Assembly: GCA_949361645.1 (NCBI GenBank) | Contig: OX442428.1 | Coordinates: 3,583,847-3,647,846 of the forward strand | Source of the DNA: Spongilla lacustris | Lineage: Eukaryota; Porifera; Demospongiae; Spongillida; Spongillidae | Direction: 5' to 3' | DNA length: 64,000 nt | Shown: one piece after another, positions 55,461-64,000 of the stretch | Position numbering within the stretch: the stretch's first letter is position 1 | Layout: every line of letters begins with the position of its first letter | The notes under the pieces: model-generated | Told to the model about the DNA's origin: nothing | What the model saw: the letters and a program-made list of their open reading frames with translations, nothing else | The model's database searches: none | Made by a program: the position numbers and the translations under genes

Positions 55461-57542
55461 TTATTGTTTTACCAATCCAGACATTTTGAACAATGCAGTT
55501 TCCAAATTGCCAAGCGGGAACTCCACAAATACAGCCAGGGCTCCAGCTGCTGCATAGGAGAGGACCACTGCTGCAGCAATCAGCTGAACACCAATCAATA
55601 TGGTATAATGAATAGTTGCAGTGTACCCAGACAGCAAAATAGACAGCACAATTGGGTGCAGGAGGTATGCACTGAAGGTTAGTCGCCCAAGAGGCACCCA
55701 GAACCCCAGGGATAGAAACCTGTTGACCCAACCGCCATACCCACTGTGACAGGCATATGTCACACATGCCAGGCCCACTCCCCAAGCCAGACGACTGAGC
55801 ATGATGTAGGCCACATTGCCAGCAGCAGTGCTTGGATGCTGGTGCCACGTGCCATACAGTCCATACACACAGGACATGAGAAGGCCAGCAGCCAGGACCC
55901 AGAGACTGCCATAGAAGACATAATTGAGCACAATGCGATGATTTTTGAAGCTGATCTTCTTGAAAAATACATATCCGAGGGCTAGTCCAACTAGATATGG
56001 TGCTATTCTACAGTACGGTTTTATGTAAATATAATCTGAATAGCTTGGTTCAGTCTGCAGGAACATGTTATCATCATACTTGTAGTAACCAGCAATTGCA
56101 CCAGTAGATACTAGTGAAGAGATGAGTAAGATGCACAGTGAAACCACACCCAGTGGTAGCCAGTGATACAAGAGATATAGGACGATTGGAGAGATGACAT
56201 AAAACTGCATATCATTTGCAAGGTACCATACCCAGCCTATGCACTCATTGCTGAGCTGGTTGGGATAGAAGTTGTTGATGTAGAGCAGATTTGACCACCA
56301 ATATTTCTCACACAATTCAGTACTACTCATTACACCTTGATTTCCATGTGCATTTGAAAACAGATGGGGTGCCATGGACCAAAAGAAGAACATTACAAAT
56401 GCTAAAGTTGGTGTCAGTCGTAGGTAGCGGTGCAGGTAGTATAGAACCACAGGAAAACGTCCCTTACTTCTGCTCATTTGTTGCAAGGTAAGATAGGATG
56501 TCAGAAGTCCACTTAAGAAGAAAAAGGTATCAACTGAAAAAAATGCGTTGACCACTGCCTGAAATGGGAATTGCGCAGCTACTACATTATACACAAAAAG
56601 TGCATTATCATAAGAAGAAATGCCAAAGAAGTAGACATGGCCTACTATAACCCAGAACATGCTGATGACTCGAATACCATTGATGCAACCAATGGCATTA
56701 GGTGGCTGATTGGTGGAAAAGACTGCAGGCAAAGTTTTGTAAAGTGAAAAAGAAGTAATAATTTGACCCATCAGTGGAGCAATATTTAGCCTCCTCTTCC
56801 TCTTTATCTTGGATTCGTCAAGTAGAGTAGCCTGTTCGTCAACCTCAGCATCACTGACAGCTTGCTTCTCACCGTCGCTGACAGCTTGCTTTTCACCGTA
56901 GCTGGCAGCTTGCTTCTCGCTACGATTGATGGAGCCATCCTCAACACTTCCAACTTTTAGACTTCGAATTCCAGTGTCAGTGATTGTCCCAATCATTGAA
57001 AGCAATACAAATAGGCAGCAAACAATGATCATAGCGATAGCACCGGCACTATAGGGGGAGGTTCTCTGTTGTACGCATTCCGCACCTGTATAACGAGTCC
57101 GTAAATCTGTATCGTTAATAACATTGAAAATATCGGTTGTTGTGCAGGCAGAAGGGAGGCAGACCGCAAAGGAATAGGAAGTAGCACCGGTGATTTGAAA
57201 CTGCAGGATGCAATACTGTGTACCACCAGTGGTCAAACACTCGTCATAACTTCCGTACGCAAATTCGTTTCCGTCAAAAAATCCAGCTCCTGGTTTACCA
57301 GACGCATCTAGTATTCTATAAAACTTGGATATGTTTAACTGGTCCCTCGAATTCATGAGCTCGTCGAAACCGTCAATACATACAGTTGACACTTTACTTG
57401 ATTCTTCCAAAAAGCTGTCTCTAAACAGATTTCCGATAGCTTGTAGTTCGGAAGGGATGGAGATCGGCACTGACGTGCAGCCAGTGTGCCACAGAAGAGT
57501 TCCCAAAACTACGCCTACCAAAAGTAGGTTAGCCCCAGACAT
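55461..57542 (-). CDS. NRF-6-like membrane acyltransferase, copy 1
   Basis: Intronless, 693 residues. A signal peptide (MSGANLLLVGVVLGTLLWHT) leads into an extracellular NRF domain with paired cysteines (YDECLTTGGTQYC, CLPSACTT). The first membrane helix is near 170-195. A Ser/Glu-rich loop with short EKQAVSDG repeats follows, then an acyltransferase-3 domain from about 285 with many membrane helices, including INGIRVISMFWVIVGHVYFF (conserved His), HRYLRLTPTLAF and CIGWVWYLANDMQFYVISP. Relatives include C. elegans NRF-6 and NDG-4; they are thought to move lipids or small molecules across epithelia. Substrate unknown. Confidence 0.93.
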   Translation of the reverse strand: MSGANLLLVGVVLGTLLWHTGCTSVPISIPSELQAIGNLFRDSFLEESSKVSTVCIDGFDELMNSRDQLNISKFYRILDASGKPGAGFFDGNEFAYGSYDECLTTGGTQYCILQFQITGATSYSFAVCLPSACTTTDIFNVINDTDLRTRYTGAECVQQRTSPYSAGAIAMIIVCCLFVLLSMIGTITDTGIRSLKVGSVEDGSINRSEKQAASYGEKQAVSDGEKQAVSDAEVDEQATLLDESKIKRKRRLNIAPLMGQIITSFSLYKTLPAVFSTNQPPNAIGCINGIRVISMFWVIVGHVYFFGISSYDNALFVYNVVAAQFPFQAVVNAFFSVDTFFFLSGLLTSYLTLQQMSRSKGRFPVVLYYLHRYLRLTPTLAFVMFFFWSMAPHLFSNAHGNQGVMSSTELCEKYWWSNLLYINNFYPNQLSNECIGWVWYLANDMQFYVISPIVLYLLYHWLPLGVVSLCILLISSLVSTGAIAGYYKYDDNMFLQTEPSYSDYIYIKPYCRIAPYLVGLALGYVFFKKISFKNHRIVLNYVFYGSLWVLAAGLLMSCVYGLYGTWHQHPSTAAGNVAYIMLSRLAWGVGLACVTYACHSGYGGWVNRFLSLGFWVPLGRLTFSAYLLHPIVLSILLSGYTATIHYTILIGVQLIAAAVVLSYAAAGALAVFVEFPLGNLETALFKMSGLVKQ

Positions 57543-58526
57543 TGTGTTGTTGAGCCGTGGGTGGGTGTTTGCTTTTGGTCACGTGGCTAGTTATCGCTAA
57601 CTCCTACCGCGGTGGCGTAACGCCCCAATGAAGCTTCTTAACTCTCACTCGTTCCCACACTCGAATTTGAAGGGAAGAGAAAAAAGATTCGCTCTGATAA
57701 GAGGTTCGTGTTTTATAAATTATCTCTGATCGATCGATCGGGTTCTTTATTATGAACAGTGTAACGGAATAGTGGTCTGGAAGCAATGCCGACCTGTCTC
57801 CAATGACCAGAATCGACCCCTGTGCACGAACACGTACGCATTTATAAGTATAAGTTGTTGCATTCAGTATTGTGGTGCTACAAACAATATCATACTATTT
57901 TAATTGTGAAGATTATTAGTGTGCCTGTTTAATGGCAAACGGAAATGTGATCAGTGTGACAGTTTATCCATAAATTAATCACCTTAATATGACCTTATGG
58001 AACCCTCCCTCCCTCTTTCCCACTCACTCCTTACCCCTGCCTATCTCTATAAAGTGTGTACAACAACGGCACTGACAATTCTAAGATGGTTGCACAAGGT
58101 CAGAGTAGTCGGCCGGCCATATCAGGTTGCCATGGTAAGTAATAATTAAAATATGTGGGAGGTGGAAGGTGTGACACATCACATAAGTATCTTTTCATGG
58201 GGGTGAGAAAACTGCACTTCACTTGTACATGATGCAAAGGATGATCTGTCTCTGGGCTTCAAATGGGATTGTTGGTTGTCAACTGTTCCAATTGATGCTA
58301 TTGTTGTCATTTCTGGCATGCAACATGTACCTGTAACTCTCTGATGTAATTTTCTGTCAAGGCACACGAGTATATTAGTGTAAGAAGGCATGTGTGCTGC
58401 TTGCTGTGCATGTGATGTATGTATGAGTGTGAGTATGTGTATATGTATGTATGTGTATACATGTGTATGCTATGGAACAAACACTTAGTTGTTCTGTATT
58501 TCCCTAACATGCATAGTAACAATGTA

Positions 58527-58528
<2 letters not shown>

Positions 58529-58570
<42 letters not shown>
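58529..58570. repeat. (TG)n / (TGTA)n microsatellite
   Basis: A run of TG dinucleotides flanked by ATGT tetranucleotides. Confidence 0.95.
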
Positions 58571-58576
<6 letters not shown>

Positions 58577-59070
58577 CCTGTGTGATGGAGTGATGTGATG
58601 GAAAGAACTTACACTGTGAGTTCCATTCCATGTTGTAAAACACAATTTTTAATGACTCTTCACTGTACCTTGAATTGTCATTTGTTGTACTTTACTGTAC
58701 CACAAATTATGCCTCTTTGCTCTGCCTATGCTACCACATCCCTACCTCTTTTCCCTCTTACTCCTCTCTCTCATCTCTGGGTCTCGTACCTTCCTTGCCC
58801 CTTGGGACTCACCATCATGCTTCTTCGTAGACTTCCAAATTAAAGCCCGTGAGATTTATTGGGGAAGACTCTACCCTTGGGGCATTATATGTGCATCATG
58901 ATTGGTACCTTCCAAAACTACAACCCAAGAAGTCAAGAAACCCCCATACATCAGAGACCATCAACCTCAATGGGAACAGGGTATCATGGACTTATCTTCT
59001 GTCCACTGAGGCCTCCAACTTCAATTTGCGTACATTGATTATTATTTGTCATTTTGTGTTAGGGGACCCT

Positions 59071-59094
59071 GGGGGGGGGGGGGGGGGGGGGGGG
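59071..59094 (+). repeat. Poly-G tract (24 nt)
   Basis: Uninterrupted G run in intergenic DNA. Confidence 0.95.
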
Positions 59095-60374
59095 TAATCA
59101 ATCATTGTATGCAACTTTTGTATTGACACAACATATATACAAAGCATAAATATTTGTAATGGATGTTTGAGGCTGGACACTGTCATATGCAACTGTAGCT
59201 GTGATAATAAAAGCTTTTGTGTTCTGTGAACCATATAATATCATGCTCTTTTCAACTCATCCCTTTGAAATCCTGAGTTCTTTCAAAACTACCTGTGCTA
59301 ACAAACTGTGATATCAATGTAAATAAATATCAACAGAGCACAAGTACATACTGTTAAATTTGGGTGTGGCTTGAATGCAGTATCATTAAGTTCTGGAGTA
59401 AATTGCAGGGTATGTAGGGAGAAGATATCAAGAAGCTCATGCAAGTTTGCACTGTTTACACATATGCTCTGTATTTGGCACTCGCAACACCACTAGTACT
59501 GGCACATGGACCTCTGCTGCCAATGTGGTGTGTACATATCAGTGTTCTTCAGGCCGGTCATCTAAGTGCCTGCTTGGCCCCAACTTATGCTAGGTGGCTC
59601 TCCTGACCCAGGAAATCTCTTGCTTACAAACATCTCCTTAGACCCCTCGCTGTAGAAGCTATAAGTTTCTGGGCGTTACCAGTGTGACTTTACTTCCATT
59701 TTTAGATGACATAATGAAATAATGCTTTTGAGAGCACAACACATAAAATCTGGATTTAATAATTAATGTCCACATAAGCATCTTGGTAAACTAGATTTGT
59801 GCACAGAGGGATAAAGCGACCAGGGTGAGTGATCGAGTGAGTAATGAATCATCTTCCACTGTTATCCTTCTATGGGAAGCCAGGCCACTACTTTTTTTTT
59901 TCCCTCGTGGTTTTCAGATCTCGGCTGAAGAGGAGAAATGGTGTTTGTATTTCTAGGTATGGGAATAACTGCAGTGCCCCAAGTTAAGGCTGTGGTGTTA
60001 TTTTAAATGTTTTAGGAATGGTTTGTGTCCTTTTCGTTTTTGTAATTATGTCTCTCCATTTGAATAATGTTGGATGGATCCATGCACAATTCTGGTGTAT
60101 GGCTGTTTCTTTACTGATTCAAATGTTCTCAAATACAACAAAAGACACATTGTCACAGAGTACCATGTGCAAGTAGATTTAATTATGCAACTGGTTTCCG
60201 AGCATGTTCACTCTTTTGTCAGGTGTAGGAAATAGTTTTCTGAGCACATTCGTAAGTTTTAAGCAACTTCTTGAAGTATAATAATAATTATAATAATATA
60301 ATACAATTACGTAAATACACAATATAAATGTGTACAGATATTCCTTAATAACTAAAAGATGTGCAAGTGGCACA

Positions 60375-62432
60375 CTATTTTTTTACCAATCCAGACATTT
60401 TGAACACTGTAGTTTCCAAATTGCCAAGCGGGAACTCCACAAATACAGCCAGGACTCCAGCTGCTGCATAGGAGAGGACCACTGCTGCAGCAATCAGCTG
60501 AACACCAATCAATATGGTGTAATGAATAGTTGCAGTATACCCAGACAGTAAAACATACAGCACAATTGGGTGCAGGAGGTATGCACTGAAAGTTAGTCGC
60601 CCAAGAGGCACCCAGAACCCCAGGGATAGAAACCTGTTGACCCAACCGCCATACCCACTGTGACAGGCATATGTCACACATGCCAGGCCCACTCCCCAAG
60701 CCAGACGACTGAGCATGATGTAGGCCACATTGCCAGCAGCAGTGCTTGGATGCTGGTGCCACGTGCCATACAGTCCATACACACAGGACATGAGAAGGCC
60801 AGCAGCCAGGACCCAGAGACTGCCATAGAAGACATAATTGAGCACAATGCGATGATTTTTGAAGCTGATCTTCTTGAAAAATACATATCCGAGGGCTAGT
60901 CCAACTAGATATGGTGCTATTCTACAGTACGGTTTTATGTAAATATAATCTGAATAGCTTGGTTCAGTCTGCAGGAACATGTTATCATCATACTTGTAGT
61001 AACCAGCAATTGCACCAGTAGATACTAGTGAAGAGATGAGTAAGATGCACAGTGAAACCACACCCAGTGGTAGCCAGTGATACAAGAGATATAGGACGAT
61101 TGGAGAGATGACATAAAACTGCATGTCATTTGCAAGGTACCATACCCAGCCTATGCACTCATTGCTGAGCTGGTTGGGATAGAAGTTGTTGATGTAGAGC
61201 AGATTTGACCACCAATATTTCTCACACAGTTCAGTACTACTCATTACACCTTGATTTCCATGTGCATTTGAAAACAGATGGGGTGCCATGGACCAAAAGA
61301 AGAACATTACAAATGCTAAAGTTGGTGTCAGTCGTAGGTAGCGGTGCAGGTAGTATAGAACCACAGGAAAACGTCCCTTACTTCTGCTCATTTGTTGCAA
61401 GGTAAGATAGGATGTCAGAAGTCCACTTAAGAAGAAAAAGGTATCAACTGAAAAAAATGCGTTGACCACTGCCTGAAATGGGAATCGCGCAGCTACTACA
61501 TTATACACAAAAAGTGCGTTATCAAAAGAAGTAATGCCAAAGATGTAGACATGGCCTACTATAACCCAGAACATGCTGATGACTCGAATACCATTGATGC
61601 AACCAATGGCATTAGGTGGCTGATTGGTGGAAAAGACTGCAGGCAAAGTTTTGTAAAGTGAAAAAGAAATAATAATTTGACCCATCAGTGGAGCAATATT
61701 TAGCCTCCTCTTCCTCTTTATCTTGGATTCGTCAAGTAGAGTAGCCTGTTCGTCAACCTCAGCATCACTGACAGCTTGCTTCTCACCGTCGCTGACAATT
61801 TGCTTCTCGCTATGATTGATGGAGCCATCCTCAACACTTCCAACTTTTAGACTTCGAATTGCAGTGTCAGTGATTGTCCCAATCATTGAAAGCAACACAA
61901 ATAGGCAGCAAACAATAATCATGGCGATAGCACCGGCACTATAGGGGGAGGTTCTCTGTTGTACGCATTCCGCACCTGTATAACGAGTCCGTAAATCTGT
62001 ATCGTTAATAACATTGAAAATATCGGTTGTTGTGCAGGCAGAAGGGAGGCAGACAGCAAAGGAATAGGAAGTAGCACCGGTGATTTGAAACTGCAGGATG
62101 CAATACTGTGTACCGCCAGTGGTCAAACACTCGTCATAACTTCCATACGCAAATACGTTTCCGTCAAAAAATCCAGCTTCTGGCTTACCAGACGCATCTA
62201 GTATTCTATAAAACTTGGATATGTTTAACTGGTCCCTCGAATTCATGAGCTCGTCGAAACCGTCAATACATACAGTTGACACTTTACTTGATTCTTCCAA
62301 AAAGCTGTCTCTAAACAGATTTCCGATAGCTTGTATTTCGGGAGGGATGGAGATCGGTACTGACGTGCAGCCAGTGCGCCATAGAAGAGTTCCCAAAACT
62401 ACGCCTACCAAAAGTTGGTTAGCCCCAGACAT
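60375..62432 (-). CDS. NRF-6-like membrane acyltransferase, copy 2
   Basis: Intronless, 685 residues, nearly identical to copy 1 in both protein and DNA, with the same signal peptide, NRF domain and acyltransferase-3 domain. The eight-residue length difference lies in the cytoplasmic loop, where one EKQA-type repeat unit is missing. Scattered substitutions include SSYDN to TSFDN after VGHVY. Nucleotide similarity stops at the start and stop codons. Confidence 0.93.
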   Translation of the reverse strand: MSGANQLLVGVVLGTLLWRTGCTSVPISIPPEIQAIGNLFRDSFLEESSKVSTVCIDGFDELMNSRDQLNISKFYRILDASGKPEAGFFDGNVFAYGSYDECLTTGGTQYCILQFQITGATSYSFAVCLPSACTTTDIFNVINDTDLRTRYTGAECVQQRTSPYSAGAIAMIIVCCLFVLLSMIGTITDTAIRSLKVGSVEDGSINHSEKQIVSDGEKQAVSDAEVDEQATLLDESKIKRKRRLNIAPLMGQIIISFSLYKTLPAVFSTNQPPNAIGCINGIRVISMFWVIVGHVYIFGITSFDNALFVYNVVAARFPFQAVVNAFFSVDTFFFLSGLLTSYLTLQQMSRSKGRFPVVLYYLHRYLRLTPTLAFVMFFFWSMAPHLFSNAHGNQGVMSSTELCEKYWWSNLLYINNFYPNQLSNECIGWVWYLANDMQFYVISPIVLYLLYHWLPLGVVSLCILLISSLVSTGAIAGYYKYDDNMFLQTEPSYSDYIYIKPYCRIAPYLVGLALGYVFFKKISFKNHRIVLNYVFYGSLWVLAAGLLMSCVYGLYGTWHQHPSTAAGNVAYIMLSRLAWGVGLACVTYACHSGYGGWVNRFLSLGFWVPLGRLTFSAYLLHPIVLYVLLSGYTATIHYTILIGVQLIAAAVVLSYAAAGVLAVFVEFPLGNLETTVFKMSGLVKK

Positions 62433-62701
62433 TTTTTCCCCAAATCCCTATGAAGGTGTCGTGAATAAAATTAGCGATGTGTTGAGTACCTCCAATGTAG
62501 TAAAACTGCCGACGCTTAGAAAGCTCAGACAACAGAGATAACTCTCACTCGTTCCTGATCCGACACTCGAGAACTTTAAAAAAGCTTCTCGAAACGCGGT
62601 GGTAGGGCCCGCCCTTCTAGGTTGATCAATATCGCGTAAGTTGTCTTGTGACCAGAAGCCATTGTAAACAATTGGCACACCCCTAAAGCGGAACACGGAT
62701 C

Positions 62702-62703
<2 letters not shown>

Positions 62704-62734
<31 letters not shown>
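62704..62734 (+). repeat. Poly-G tract (31 nt)
   Basis: Uninterrupted G run upstream of acyltransferase copy 2. Confidence 0.95.
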
Positions 62735-62736
<2 letters not shown>

Positions 62737-62960
62737 TGCTCACTCCTGCATCCTGTTTAGACAATAATAAATTAATTGTCAATGTAACGAAAGTCTTTCA
62801 ACGAGCTTCAGTATTAGGAAGGAAAAGCGGGCACACTCTAGAAAACTTTCTAATCTCTTGGGTTTATGCTGTATGACTGTGTGATTTGTTTACATGTATG
62901 TGATATGGTTGCCTAATTCAACTGTAGTGAGAATAAGATAAAGGTTTGTATAAAACGACG

Positions 62961-62991
<31 letters not shown>
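62961..62991 (+). repeat. Poly-C tract (31 nt)
   Basis: Uninterrupted C run, 226 bp from the equally long poly-G tract; together they could pair as an inverted repeat. Confidence 0.95.
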
Positions 62992-62992
<1 letters not shown>

Positions 62993-63836
62993 TGGTAGTG
63001 TGGGTAAGATTGACTTCCAACGTGAACAACATTAGGAGGCTAAAGAACAAAACTGTTTACTACTATTTGAGAGTGTCATACTTTCCGTGTGGAATTTTTA
63101 TAGTGAGAATTAATAAATCAATAGAAGAGGAGGTATAAGCACTCTATTATCTATGTGGTAGGCATATGGACAATAACAATTTATTTCGCAGTTATTAATA
63201 GTTTACTTTTAATAGTCATATCATAAGCTCAAGTTTATTTTGTTGTTGTTTGGTCCGCATAATAGTTTATGTCTTAGCATTAGTGTGTAGTAGAGGGAGA
63301 TCTACTGCACATGGTATGAGAGATTTGGCAAGTTTGTGGGTGCAAAACAACCGGATTTCGTCTCGACGGTCACCTTTGGCTTTGCGATACGGTGCGGTCA
63401 CCGATGGGAAGCATCTGCAAAAGGGAGTCAAGTTCATTGTACATGTACATAGTCTTGACCTAATATGAGTTCAGAGGATGAGGTACATGACAACAGTATC
63501 TGGTAAGGAATTCCAAATATTAATAATTCGCACAGAGAAAGATGAAGTTATGGCGTGGTGTAGACACAGGACTTAGTTTAATGGATCGAGTTATCTCTTG
63601 TATGATAAGTTGATGTGGAAGAAGGCTGATGCATCAAGATCAACAACAATCGTAAAACACACATTGTAAGGACATATAAAAACACTTTGAGATACTCCAA
63701 TGAATGAGAACCTAGGTGTAGAAGCCAATCAGCATAGCTCATAGTGGGCAGTTTACCCATTTAAAAACAGCTCTGGTGAAAAAGTGCTGAATCGTTTCAA
63801 CACATCTAACGGCGGCGTAGGAAGGAGTTTAAAAGT

Positions 63837-63851
63837 GGGGGGGGGGGGGGG
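63837..63851 (+). repeat. Poly-G tract (15 nt)
   Basis: G run beside the GC-rich repeat at the window end. Confidence 0.95.
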
Positions 63852-63931
63852 CAAACTTTGATGGTCATCATGGGGAGGGTGCGGTACCCCTCCCACCCAG
63901 CCAGCTAGGGGAGTGCTGTAAGCTCCCCATT

Positions 63932-63973
63932 GGGGTCTGGGGCTGTGCCCCAGGGGTCTGGGGCTGTGCCCCA
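63932..63973. repeat. 21-bp GC-rich palindromic tandem repeat (2 copies)
   Basis: Two perfect copies of a unit containing TGGGGCTGTGCCCCA, itself a near-perfect hairpin. The upstream GGGGAGGGTGCGGTACCCCT is also self-complementary. Probably the end of a transposable element. Confidence 0.85.
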
Positions 63974-64000
63974 GAAGCCAACGCTTTTTGCATTTAAGAT

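Larger units (their letters stand above)
57543..60374. other. Intergenic region between the two acyltransferase copies
   Basis: No gene was found in these 2.8 kb. It contains a TG/ATGT microsatellite (58529-58570), the poly-G tract at 59071-59094, and the promoter of copy 1 (an E-box GTCACGTGGC at about 57578). Confidence 0.6.
62433..64000. other. Right-end non-coding region
   Basis: No convincing gene. It contains homopolymer tracts and a GC-rich repeat (listed separately). Reverse-strand codons near 63700-63760 (YADWLLHLGSHSLEYLK) faintly recall the C-terminal part of CR1/Rex-type LINE proteins, but this is too short and degenerate to call. Confidence 0.5.

Overview
The window looks like nuclear DNA of an early-branching animal, most probably a demosponge. 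All genes are eukaryotic. Coding exons are joined by short GT-AG introns (often about 50-60 bp), neighbouring genes are closely packed and often head to head. One kinase is of the TKL-with-coiled-coil type that is expanded in sponges. The species cannot be named from sequence alone. There are no operons, ribosome binding sites, CRISPR arrays or tRNA genes.

Layout. 1-7090 is an AT-rich satellite of about 175-bp units with higher-order structure. It is interrupted by two 3'-end fragments of non-LTR retrotransposons with restriction-like endonuclease (REL) and contains one small internal inversion. 7385-11144 (+) is a four-exon TKL kinase with a coiled coil and a MIEAP-like tail. 13686-15095 (-) is a crotonase-family enzyme, head to head with KICS2 (15184-25753, +), the KICSTOR subunit. 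KICS2's long introns hold several non-autonomous transposons: a piggyBac-like element, a 684-bp foldback element and others. 26956-28671 (-) is RPLP0 with two intronic box C/D snoRNAs, divergent from ESD (28868-29728, +). GATAD1 (29828-30920, -) is divergent from a tandem triplet of ACOT7-type thioesterases (30996-35843, +). 36048-38947 (-) is a multi-exon gene I do not recognise, divergent from POLR3K (39031-39474, +). MPV17 (-) runs from 49192 down to 39621, with an intron of more than 8 kb that hosts a frame-broken REL retrotransposon (42605-45795) between identical 160-bp direct repeats. EEF1A (49408-51064, -) is divergent from DCDC2 (51473-54715, +). The right end has two nearly identical intronless NRF-6-like acyltransferases (55461-57542 and 60375-62432, both -), followed by homopolymer-rich non-coding DNA.

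How the genes relate. Most are unrelated housekeeping functions: translation (RPLP0, EEF1A), RNA polymerase III (POLR3K), thioester and formaldehyde metabolism (ACOT7 x3, ESD, crotonase), mTORC1 control (KICS2), chromatin (GATAD1), mitochondrial membrane (MPV17) and microtubules or cilia (DCDC2). The organising theme is shared promoters: five head-to-head pairs, three of them carrying a GCGCATGCG core that resembles an NRF-1 site. Exon boundaries below were placed by eye from GT/AG sites and reading-frame continuity; protein identities rest on recognising conserved motifs, not on database searches.
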